DNA of 64,000 nucleotides from Pleodorina starrii (lineage: Eukaryota > Chlorophyta > Chlorophyceae > Chlamydomonadales > Volvocaceae), in NCBI GenBank assembly GCA_030267565.1, contig BRXU01000011.1:3028501-3092500 (forward strand). Direction: 5' to 3'. The translations under genes and the position numbers were made by a program. The notes below the pieces were generated by a model. That model worked only from the letters and a program-made list of their open reading frames with translations. It made no database searches and was not told where the DNA came from. Position 1 is the stretch's first letter. Each line of letters starts with the position of its first letter. This document shows positions 10,525 to 20,051 of this stretch, one piece after another.

Positions 10525-13341
10525 GGCGTGGCCGTGGGCATGCCAGCGGCGCCTCAGGGCCGTGGCGGCGGTATGGGTCCGCCGCCGGCGGGCGGTCCCT
10601 GGCCCCCGGGCGGTCCGGGCCCGCGCCCCGGCATGCCCGGCCCCGGTCCGGGACCCGGCCAGGGTTACGGATTTGGTCAGCCAGCCGGGAGTGGTCCGCC
10701 GGGAGTGGGTCGGGGAATGCGGCCGGTGTTCGGCGGCCCCGGGGCTCCCTCTCCGTTGGGCATGTCCGGACGAGGCGGTGGCGCCCATCCGGGCGGAATG
10801 CCGGGGGCGGCCTTCAGGTGCGTTGCGGGTCGGACCTGAGTGCGGCTTCGCCATATCGCGTGTGTCGGTGTGTGTGTGTGTGTGTCCTCTGGGTGGATGG
10901 GTGCTTAAGTCGATCAGTGGGCCGAGGAGGGTGTCTGGGGTGTACCGCCCGCCTGTACGTGTACGTATATGTGTACGGCCCTGGCCCCGTAGGCCCATCG
11001 CGTGTGCGCCCTTGCTGCCGTCCGTCACCCTCGCCCTCCCCCTCACGCCTCCTCCTCCCCCGCAGGCCGCCGTTGCCCGGCGGCCCGGGACCTCGGCCTC
11101 CGCCTCCGCAGCCCCCGCCGCCTCCGAGCCCCTACCCGGGTCTGCTCTACACCGACGGTCGCGACACGCTGGGGCGACCGGTGGTGGTTCTGAACACGGC
11201 CATGCTGCCCGCCAAGGCCAAGAAGAACGATGTGCTGCAGTTCGTGTTGCAGCAGCTGCAGCCGGTGGTGCAGAGGGTGAGTGGTCGGTGCTGGAGGGGG
11301 AGGGGGAGGGGGAGGCGGCCGGTGGGGGTGGTGGGGGTGGGCCGGGGCCAGTCGCCTGGTGGTCGATCGGCTGGTGGTGGGTGGGGGTGGTTGATGGACT
11401 GGTGGTTGGTTGGTGGTGGTGGTGGTGGTTGGTGGGGCAGCGAGGTGGAGGGGGTCGGGGGCCGGATCAGTGCCACATGACATCAGATCAGATCAGACAG
11501 CGGCACCTCTCTTGACACTGTGTCACAACTGACTCCAGGGGAGGGTCAGGGGAGGCTCCGACGCCACCTCGCCGTCACGCTCCACCCTCCCCAACCCCTG
11601 CCTGTGCCTGGATACCCTATAAGGATTCCCAACCCGCATCTGCCCACACATAATTCCCACCCGCCACTGCCCCACCCCACCCGGCCCTGCCCCACCCGCC
11701 ACTGCCCCCCCCCCCCCGCCCTGCAGGACTATGTGGTCATTGTGTTGAGTCTGGCCCTGGGTGTCAAGGCGAGCTCCGTGTCCTCCACCTGGGCACTGGG
11801 GGCATACCGCTCGCTGGCTAAGCCATGTGGGTAGATAGTACGGCGCCGTACCCGCCTGCCTCCGTGCGTCCATACGAACGCGCGATCCCCCGTAACCTTG
11901 TACCCCCGTAGCCCTCGCCCTTGCCTGGCCCGCTTCGGAAGTTGGTTCACGTCACGTCACGTCATGTCAGCGTTGTTTGGTGCCGCTTTTGCGCTATAAT
12001 TTGCGGTTTGCGGTTTGGTTCTTGGCCGTGCAGTGGTGATCGTTGCCTCGGGGGACCTCAGCGTCCTCGCCGCCGCCGCCGCCTCAGCGGCTCCGCTCTC
12101 AGCGGCTCCCCGCTCCCGTTGCGCTACGTGTTCGTGCGGCGGCGGCGCCGCGCTCCCTACTACTGCCCTCAACTGCGCCTCCTCTTGTCGCCATCCCCGC
12201 GCCTCACTGTTGTGCTGCTCTACCCATTGCATTGCACCGCACTGCGCCGCCTCTGCGCCGCCTCTGCGCCGCCTCTGCGCCGCCTCTGCGCCCGCAGACC
12301 GCAAGAACGTGAAGCACATTGTGTTGGTGCAACCCAGCGCCTGGGCCCGTGCGCTGCTGGCGCTGGCGCAGCCCTTCGTCAGCAAGAAGGCGGCGCACAA
12401 GGTCAAGAAGGTGGGTGCGCCAGGGAGGGAGAGGGGTAAGGGCACCCCTCACAGCACAGCACGTACCCTCCCTCTTCCCCCCTGCCCTCGTCGGTTCTTT
12501 TCACCCCACCCCACTCCACCCCACTCCACCCCACCCCACCCCAATTATCGGTCGATCCGTCAGGTTCCCTGCCGGCATTCTTGGCGCTCTCTTACCCCCA
12601 ACCCAACCCAGGCCCCAATTCCCATTACCGAACCCCATCGCCCTCCCCTCCACTCCCCTCCCTCCCCAGGTGGACAACCTCGCACTGATTGCTGAGGCCA
12701 CCGGCGGTGAGGTGAAGCTGGAGAGCCTGGGGGCCCGGTTCATCCGGGAGATCCAGTACGGCCTGGGGGCGCCACCGCTGGCGGGGCTGGTGCCGCAGCA
12801 GCAGCAGCAGCAGCAGCAGCCGGGCGGGGGCCCAGGACCAGGCGGGCCGCCGCCGCCGCCGCAGCAGCAGCAGCAGCGGCCGCCCATGCCCATGCCCATG
12901 CACAGGGGGCCGCCGCCGCCGCGGGGCCCGGGGATGGTCGGCACGGGGCCGGCTGGCGGGCCGCCGCCGCCGCCGGCGTACCCCGGCCCTCCGCCGGGAT
13001 ACCCGGGGCCACCGGGCTCATACATGCCCCCGCCCTCCGGGCCGCGGCCGATGCAGCCGCCGCCGCCGCCCCCGGGCAGCGCCGTCGCGACGCCAGTGTA
13101 CGGACCCGGTGGTCCGGGGCCGGCGACGGCGGGCAGGATCCAGGGGCCGCCGCCGCCGCGGCCGCAGTTTCCTCCGGGCCCCGCCGCCGGGGGGCCACCG
13201 GGAGCGCCTCCGGGCTCCTCGGGGCATCCTGCTGCTGCTCCGGCGCCGGCGGCGGCGGGAGGCGGGGGTTACGGAAACCCGCCGTCGCCGATGGCGCATC
13301 GCCAGGGCGGCGCCGCGCAGGGGCCAGGGCACGTCCAGTGA
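10525..13341 (+). CDS. Second copy of CRAL-TRIO domain exons (5'-truncated paralogue or alternative 3' cassette)
   Basis: Exons: tail of exon 2 about 10525-10817, then 11066-11276, 11727-11826, 12298-12410 and 12670-13341. Every splice site, phase and the stop codon of the first copy are preserved; exon lengths 211, 100 and 113 are identical and the last exon differs by 18 nt. The encoded CRAL-TRIO domain is identical in amino acids to the first copy although 15 codons differ, all synonymously. The Pro/Gly linker before it has four replacements (S to F, A to V, P to S, Q to H). The 1000-residue N-terminal part is not duplicated. The first in-frame ATG is at 10540. It could be expressed from a promoter in the duplicated flank or as alternative terminal exons of the upstream gene. 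A decaying pseudogene is less likely given the conservation. Confidence 0.65.
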
Positions 13342-14488
13342 TCAAATGGAAGGAGGGTCCGCCCTTCGTTTGAGGGTGGGGGCCAGGCGGCGGTGATTCC
13401 CCGGGTGGTGGGAGGGGGTTGCCGATGGGGGTTGGAGTTTGGCTTAGCGCTGTGATGTGGAAGCTTGAGGGGTCGGAGGAGGGGCAGGAGGAGGAGGAGG
13501 CTGTGTTAAAGTGCTGGGCGCGAGGCGGGGCGGCGTGGGGTGGGTTTGGGTCTGGGTTTGGGTTCGCGCAGCACGCAATGTCTGACCTTGGCAGTGGTTA
13601 CCCTTTTAATAATTATTTATGTGGTATATCAGCGCGCGTGGGAAGTGCGCATCGACATTGTTCCCTCCCCCCGTGAATCAGCGCCCTGTGCATGCTAGTG
13701 AGGGCCCGTGATCCCCCCGTGATAACCCCGCCTGTGTATTGCATGGCCCCCATGAGTTGGGAGGGAGTGACCCCTCGCGGGACGTATCGGTATCCAGAGA
13801 CGGCGTGCAATCGACTGATTTGAATGCGGGCGGCGTTGAGTTCTGGTGGGGTGGGGCTCGGACGACGACTTCGGGAGCAGGGTTCGCAGTGTTTGTTCGG
13901 GGCTTTGCAGAGTTTGTTAACGGCTGGGATGGATGGAGTGCATCGACACTCACAGCACTTGGGTTTGTGTGTGGCGCAGTGTTGGCTGCGGTTGCTGTGT
14001 TGTTGTTACAGTTGTCATGCAGACCCCCCCGGGGTAGCTCACGCTGATACGTACGACATACCCACCCACCCACCCACATATCGGGGTGTACACACCGCAA
14101 TAACAACAGCAACAGCAACAAAATTCGACTGTATGCGGGCGGTGTGCCTGGTGGGTTTCCAAAAAAACCCGTGTCTGAAGCGACATGACTCTGATGACGT
14201 CCGCGGCTCCGCCAACCCAGATCCTCCCAACCGTTGCCTCGTAACAGGGGCCACGTGCCAACACGGGGAAGCAACTCGCAACGTGCGCGCCATACATGCG
14301 CACCAGCTTTCTGTCTAGGATACAAAGCAACAAAGCGCTCTTGAGATTCTGTACTAGGGGATTTGGAACCAGGACTGATGAGCCAACGTTCCATGTACGA
14401 CACCCAAGGGCCAAAAATGCCATGGCCGCACTCGTCCTGACAAACCCTCAGGAAGCCGAACTGCCGGCGAGAACGAGAAGAACCCGCG
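10525..14488 (+). repeat. Tandem duplication, unit B
   Basis: Second copy of unit A. The offset is about 3.90 kb at the left end, 3.88 kb at the stop codon and 3.96 kb at the right end, so indels have accumulated. Exons align without frame disruption. Introns differ in length and in simple-sequence content. The flank carries an extra segment of about 170 bp (about 14127-14296), and unit A carries about 60 bp that B lacks (about 10110-10175). This level of divergence argues against a recent event or a simple assembly duplication. Confidence 0.85.
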
Positions 14489-15392
14489 CACCGGGAGCAC
14501 GCGGGGAGACGACTGAAAGGAAAGAAACCAAGGATGAGTCATCATCAGACTCCGCAGTAATCGTACAAACAGGCACCGGCACGTACCATCGTACTAGATG
14601 TTGTACATCGGGGCAGGTACGTACGGGAAATGCACGGAAACGACAAAAATGGATGTGCCGCCGTGTGTCAGATTCTCAGATACATGCGGTAACATCTTTG
14701 CTCCTGCACTGCCGCGCCCAAGGCGACGCGGCTGTGAAGTCAACGTACCACCCACCCCCCTCACACCCACACGACGCGGAACGATACTTCTTCAAAACAT
14801 TCTTCGTAGTTGTAAGCACAGCCGCCCCCCGTCTTTGGTTAGCAGCCGCCCCCCGCCCTTGGTCAGAATTACAGAGTAAGTGTAAGAACTAACAAGAAGC
14901 CCCTCAGCCGCTCCTTCCTTCCTTCCTACCAGAAGCGAATGCCCGGCCCCCCTTAAAAGCGCAGCGGGCACTTCCGGACGGGCGTCATCGGCATCCCCAC
15001 GCAAGCCATCTGCACAACAACACACGCGACCACCTGCCGTCGGGTCGGAGCGCATTCGGGTCAGTGAGAACACACAAACACATACACACACCTGGACACA
15101 TGATATGATACCATAAGAAGAAGAAGTTGGTCTCGCAAACACGAACACCCCCCTTTTCTTACCTGTCAGTCAATCCCTCAAGCCAGCCGGGATTCCAAAC
15201 CCAACAAGGGCTGGGACAAATGTCGTACCGGCCCCTGCATGCGACAGTGCCGTACCGTATGTACAACCGAAAGTACGGCAGACCCAGCGCAGACCACCAC
15301 CCGCAGGTCTCTTGCCGTGCGCTCACACGCGACCTCGCCACCCTGGTTACGGAGCCGACAACCAAGGAACAGACGCACGCAGCCCGGCAGCA
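13342..15392. other. Intergenic: flank copy B (to 14488) and 3' region of the lipase gene
   Basis: Up to 14488 this repeats the flank at 9465-10524. From 14489 the sequence is unique. No coding signal was recognised. It should hold the 3' UTR of the lipase gene, which is transcribed leftward. Confidence 0.45.
14869..14873 (-). terminator. Putative TGTAA poly(A) signal of the lipase gene
   Basis: TTACA on the + strand reads TGTAA on the - strand, about 520 nt past the lipase stop. Positional inference only. Confidence 0.3.
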
Positions 15393-18300
15393 TCAAACCA
15401 CCACCGCTTCGACGGCTGATGAGGCTGCGGCTGCCGCCGCCGCCGCCGCGGCAGCGGCGGTGGCGGCGGCGGCGCCGCCGTTCCGCGCGTTCGCGCCGCC
15501 TAGCGGCGGCGGCCGCGGCTCGTCGCTGCCCGCCAGGAATCGCAGTACATCGTCGTACAGCGCCTCCTTGGCGTCGATGCCCCATATGAAATCCAGGTGC
15601 TCGTACGACACCAGATTCTTGGCCAATCGTACGACACCCGGCCCCAACGACTCCAACAGATACTCCAGGTCGATCGGGGTGGACAGCCGGTCCTGAGTGC
15701 CTGCGTGTGCGTGTGTGTGTGTGTATGTGTGTGTATGTGTGTGTATGTGTGACGTACAGGGTTTGTGCCCCCACTCCCCACCCCACGCCTCCCCACCGCA
15801 TCCTGCCCGCATCCTGGACAGCGATGCGCCCCACCACCTCGCAGCCCGCACCCCCCCTCACCCCCCACTCCTCCACTCCACACCACACCCCAACCCAACC
15901 CACCGAGATGCAGCTCGCGTCGTTCTGTTCCGCTCCCCCCTGGTGCCTGATCGGCCGCCCCGCTTGCAAACACCCCTCCCTACCACCCACCCACCCACCC
16001 ACCCGTGAATAGAGCCAGTGGCGTGGTAATCGCCGTCAGATTGTACCGTGGCGGCGAGATGCTGCCGTACATCAGTTGGTTGCAACGACCGCTGTACGAT
16101 GCGCAGTTGGTGCCGTAGTCAAAGAAGCGCATGGTGTTGGGCGCGCGAGACCGCACCGCCTGCCGTACAGCACCGCACCGCACCGCACCGCACATACACG
16201 ACAGACAGACAAGGGGTTGGAAGAGAGGGAGAGGCAGAGGGGGACGTTGAGTAAGGACACGAGCGTTAAAGCGATTCGTTCAGCGGTACACGAGCCCGCC
16301 ACGAGACCTCGCGCCTCGTGTCCGACCAGTGAACCCCCCTCCGCCCCCAAGCCCGCACCCTGCCTCCCTTTCTCCCTACCTCGCACTCCCTCCCTCCCCC
16401 TTCCTCCCTCCCCCTTCCTTTCCCCTCCTCCCATTCCTCCTCCCCCTTTCTTCTTCCTGCCCTTCCTCCCTCCCCCTCCTCCCCCGCTCCCTCTCTCACC
16501 TGCGCCCAGTGCGCCATGTTCTGTACGCTGCTCCCCGCGGGTGTGTACCTCAGATACAGCGGCAGACGGCCGTTGTCCAGATTGGCCGGGTTGTATCCGC
16601 ACAGCGCCGCCAGGAAGGACACGCACAGGAAGGGCTGCGCGGCGCACAGACGGCCCTCCAGCGCCGCCATCAGCTCCTGACTGGGCAGGAACTCGTGCAG
16701 ACCCAGCAGGCTGAACATCTGAGGGGCGGCGCGGCGCGGTGCGGTGCGTTGCGGGAGGGCCCCGCGGGGGGTGGGTAGAGGGGTGTGATCCAGGAAGAAC
16801 GGGCCGGAGCTCCTCTGGGGCTCTTCTTTCTCATCCGGCCCCCAAGCCCGACCCTCCGGCGCCCCATTTGGGCTGTCCTATGCTAACCCCCTCGACCCCT
16901 AACCCCGACCCCTAACCCCCGACCCCGACCCCGCGGGCCCCTCCTGGCCCCTCTGCATCTCCCCCCCACACACTCCGCCGCTCTCCCTCACGTCATCGGT
17001 CCCCATCGCCGCCATCGCCAGCAGCGGCACACTGGAGATGTGCTTCGCCACCGCCACAGGAGCCAACAGAGCCGCCCGCTCCACCAAACCAGCAGCCAGC
17101 GCCGGACCGCGATTGCTGCCACCGCCGCCGCCGCCGGCGTCGCCACCGCTGCCGTGGCCGGCGGCAGCGGCGGCGCCTCCGCCGCCAGAGCGCTCCCAGG
17201 GCAGCCTGCCGGCGCCGACGGCGCCGGCCAGCGCCGCCAGCAGCACTGTCGTACCCTGGCTGTGGCCCACGTAGCGCAGCGTCGCCGCGCCGGCGATGTG
17301 CAGCGCGTAGCGCATCATGGCCGGAATGTCGTACGCCGCCATTTCGTCGTACGACCACTGCCAGAAGCGCTCGTCGGATACGTCCAGGGAGGCGTGCGCG
17401 CGGCTGAGGGTGTTGCCGCGGACGTTGCCCAGCCACACGTCGTAGCCTGGTGGTTGGAGCGGTTGTGGTGGTTGCAGTACGGTGGTTGCAACATGGCGGC
17501 GTCGCGGCCGGTGATTGTGGTCGCGGTGGTTTGGATGGTGCTGCAGTTTGGATTGGGCACTACTTGGGTTTCCACGGAGCTGAGTACGCGTGTGTGCATG
17601 TTTGTGTATGTGTTCCAGTAGGCGCTCAAAGCCAGCTGTGGTGTCGAATGCGGCCGCGCAGGCCATGTGCGGGCTGAGGCCCTGAGGCCCTGCTGGGCCC
17701 GTGAGCGTGTGCGCGCCTCGCCCATGGAGGGTGGCGACGCTCCGACGCATCCACCCCCGCCTGCGCCGGCTTCCCCCCTCGCGGATGGCTGTTGCTGCTG
17801 CAGGCGGTACCATGACCGCATCTCACTCTCACCCCCCTCACTGGTACCAGCGGCGAGAGGTGACCCCCTCGCCGCGGCTCGTATCTCTGAACTCCACCCC
17901 GCCCCCTTTTTCGCGGACCTTCGTCCGCCAGCAGGAATGCCAAGCTGCGCCCGGGGCCATTGATCAGGAAGCCCGCGGCGGAGTCCAGCAGGCCGTGCTG
18001 CAGAAACACGACCGGCCTGCCTGCGGCCGGCGCCGTTGCGGTGGGGGATGCGCCCCGCGCCCGGGGCTGGGCCGTGGTGCTGGTGGATGTGGATGCCGCC
18101 GAAGAGCCCGCAGCGGCGTCGCGGCCGTGCGGGATGCGCAAGAGCGTCAGGATGAAGCCATCGTCCGTCTTGACGTTGTGGACATCCAGCGGGTAGCCGT
18201 GCGGCACCACGAGCTCTGCGCGGCCGATGGAATTCTGACGTCAGCACCAAAAATTATTGTCGCCCTCGGGCTATTTCAGTAGGCTACGACACTCACTAGC

Positions 18301-18417
18301 AATCTTTGCTAGCGGATCATCGTCCAACAGCGAGGAGCGGGTGGGGATGTCGCGGGCTGCGCTGACCAGCGCCAACGACAGGGCAAACCCTAAGGCCAAC
18401 CTAGAGGCGTTGGGCAT
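15393..18417 (-). CDS. Acid (gastric/lysosomal-type) triacylglycerol lipase, alpha/beta hydrolase
   Basis: Minus-strand exons 18417-18297, 18215-17919, 17446-16992, 16718-16500, 16159-16003 and 15700-15393; 518 aa. The start gives a hydrophobic signal peptide (LALGFALSLALVSA), as expected for a secreted or vacuolar enzyme. Family marks in order: GYPLDVHNVKTDDGFILTL, the oxyanion segment VVFLQHGLLDSA, GYDVWLGNVRGNTLSR, nucleophile elbow GHSQG, HWAQ, then the Asp in FTGTQDRLS and the His in SYEHLDFIWG, completing a Ser-Asp-His triad. Ester hydrolysis of neutral lipids or sterol esters is inferred from the family. Low-complexity Ala/Gly/Ser insertions lie after RIPHG and just after the nucleophile strand, and the C-terminus has a poly-Ala extension ending VEAVVV. 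Neutral and acid lipases of this family are hard to separate by sequence. Confidence 0.9.
15709..15749. repeat. GT-rich microsatellite in lipase intron 5
   Basis: (GT)n interrupted by three TATG steps, within the intron between the last two lipase exons. Confidence 0.8.
16365..16499. repeat. CT-rich polypyrimidine tract in lipase intron 4
   Basis: About 130 nt of almost pure C/T on the + strand (A/G-rich in the sense of the gene), filling the intron 3' of the exon that ends at 16500. Low-complexity DNA. Confidence 0.7.
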
Positions 18418-18814
18418 TTGCCAACTTTAATTGTGGCTTTCAAAGTACACGGCTAGCAAGTGCGTGGGCCTCGATGCCCGATACACGCGCAAAATTGCAT
18501 CTGTCACTTGCCGTGCAAACGGTCTTAACTGTCCAATTATTTGCCTTCCAAAGCCCTGGCCTTTGAGAGCAGTTCATTCATTTTATTGTACTATCAGAAC
18601 ACCGCAGTCAGTCAAAAGTAGTAGTCCAGCGGTAATATTACCGATAGACGATTCATCCGCTTTACGGTATACCGCTAGGTCCAAAGTTGCTCGAGGCCAT
18701 TAGAGCATCTAGAATCAAGATTGTATACCGCTTGCGATCAGTATCTCACTTTAACTTAACAGTTGGTGGTGGATAGTCTCAGAGCCACTACTTTGCGTGG
18801 TGTTCGGAAGGACT
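18418..18814. promoter_or_regulatory. Divergent intergenic region between the lipase and the 160-aa protein gene
   Basis: 397 bp separate the two start codons, so both promoters lie here. It contains a perfect 14-bp palindrome at 18630-18643 and is lower in GC than the flanking exons. No TATA box could be assigned with confidence. Confidence 0.5.
18630..18643. promoter_or_regulatory. 14-bp perfect palindrome in divergent promoter region
   Basis: CGGTAATATTACCG reads the same on both strands, about 170-185 bp from the downstream start codon and about 215-225 bp from the upstream one. A dimeric transcription-factor site is a possible reading. Confidence 0.4.
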
Positions 18815-20017
18815 ATGGCGTGCGCAATGCATCGGTCAATCTCAGTGCAAATGCGGGATAGCTCGCTGCGCCCTACGCCGCGCTGCACGCACAGAGGAGT
18901 CAACCGTTCGCTGATAGTACAGGCAAGTGCGGGAACGTGCGACGCCTCCCCCCCCAGGGCCGTTCCTTTCGAGAAGGCCTCAGTGTCAGACTGACCCTTG
19001 CCCGAATGCGCTAGAATGCCCGCGGAACGTTTTGTTCCTGGCCCGCCTAATCAACCGCAAAAGGCCACGAGCCCACCACGCGAACGGTTCGGAAAGCCAG
19101 GCGCTCCGGCCGTCGGTAGCCGATATCCGGCATCCACGCTACCCGCTTGCCCACCCAATCTGCCCTGCCAGCCCCACCACCAACACTCGCGACCACAAAT
19201 TAGGCCCCCCTGCCCACGCACCGCCCTCACATCATCTTAATTCCCACCACGCCACTCGCTCCTGCCTCACCACCCCGGGCCGCCCGTGTGCCCGCGCGCG
19301 CACGCACGCGTCCTCGCCCACGCAGTGCTCCAAAGGCGGCCCGGCGCCGTCCTCCCCCGAGGGCGCTCCCGGCAAGCACCCCAACAAGCGTGGCCTGCTG
19401 CCAGGCGCCAAGAAGGCCCGGCAGCCGGGGCTGTACGAGGTGCGCGTGGTGACGCCGCCGCCGCGCTCCCTGGGCATCTACGCGCTGCCGCCCAACACGC
19501 AGTGCGGCGAGGAGATTGACGTGGAGGGATCCAGCTACGTCGTCACCACTGTCGTACTGCAGTACAAGCTGCGCGGCGGCAAGTACGTGGGGCCCGTGTC
19601 GTGTGCGTCTCCGTTCGCCCCTCCTTTCCGCCTGTGCTGCCATCGCTGCGTGGCAAGCCAAGCCGCGACGCGGGCTGTGACCTGTTGCGGGGTTTTGGGG
19701 CCGCTACACCCCAGGGGAGCGCTTCGACGTGTGCCGCTAGTGTCGGGCGTTTTGGACCGTTGGCTGGCAAAAGTGTTCTCTGGTTGCAAGTAAGGTTTTG
19801 TTCCCGCAGCCATGGGCCATGCTGCTGCCCAACCCGCGCTCAACCGCTCCGCTCCTTCCCTTCCCTTCCCCGTGCTCATGGGGGGGCGCGGTCTGACAGG
19901 TACGTCCGCGACCACAACCGTCTCGACGTGCAGCCCACGGGTCGGTGGCTGGTGAACCAGATGCTGGAGGGCCTCATCAAGGCCAGGTACGTGGGCCCCA
20001 CAGGCAACCAGGACTGA
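18815..20017 (+). CDS. Small conserved protein, probably plastid-targeted, function unknown
   Basis: Exons 18815-18922, 19326-19582 and 19900-20017; 160 aa. The first exon encodes an Arg/Ser/Thr-rich, acid-free leader (MACAMHRSISVQMR...RSLIVQ) resembling a plastid transit peptide. Intron 1 starts AG|GCAAGT, a consensus GC-AG donor, and is the only phase-0 solution I found that joins the leader to the conserved part. Intron 2 splits Lys (AA|G). The mature part has a compact, probably folded core: YEVRVVTPPPRSLGIYALPP, then CGEEIDVEGSSYVVTTVVLQY and RLDVQPTGRWLVNQML. I believe similar proteins occur in plants and algae but cannot name the family. The stop codon abuts an ACGG tandem repeat. The first exon is the least certain part. 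Confidence 0.65.
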
Positions 20018-20051
20018 CGGACGGACGGACGGACGCACTGACGGACGGACG
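20017..20051. repeat. ACGG tetranucleotide repeat
   Basis: Repeated ACGG units immediately after the stop codon of the 160-aa protein, in two blocks separated by CACTG. Confidence 0.7.

Noticed and set aside
9824..11515. Open frame of 563 codons across the duplication junction
   Set aside because: It runs in a different frame from the CRAL-TRIO exons, crosses introns, and owes its length to GC-rich composition.
16882..16930. CCCTAA-like telomeric repeats
   Set aside because: Irregular CCCCTAACCCCGACC units in a C-rich intron; not the algal telomere unit and too few copies.
18630..18643. TAATATTAC within the palindrome, similar to a rolling-circle replication nonanucleotide
   Set aside because: The nonamer is inside the palindrome stem rather than in a loop above a GC stem, and no Rep-like frame is nearby.
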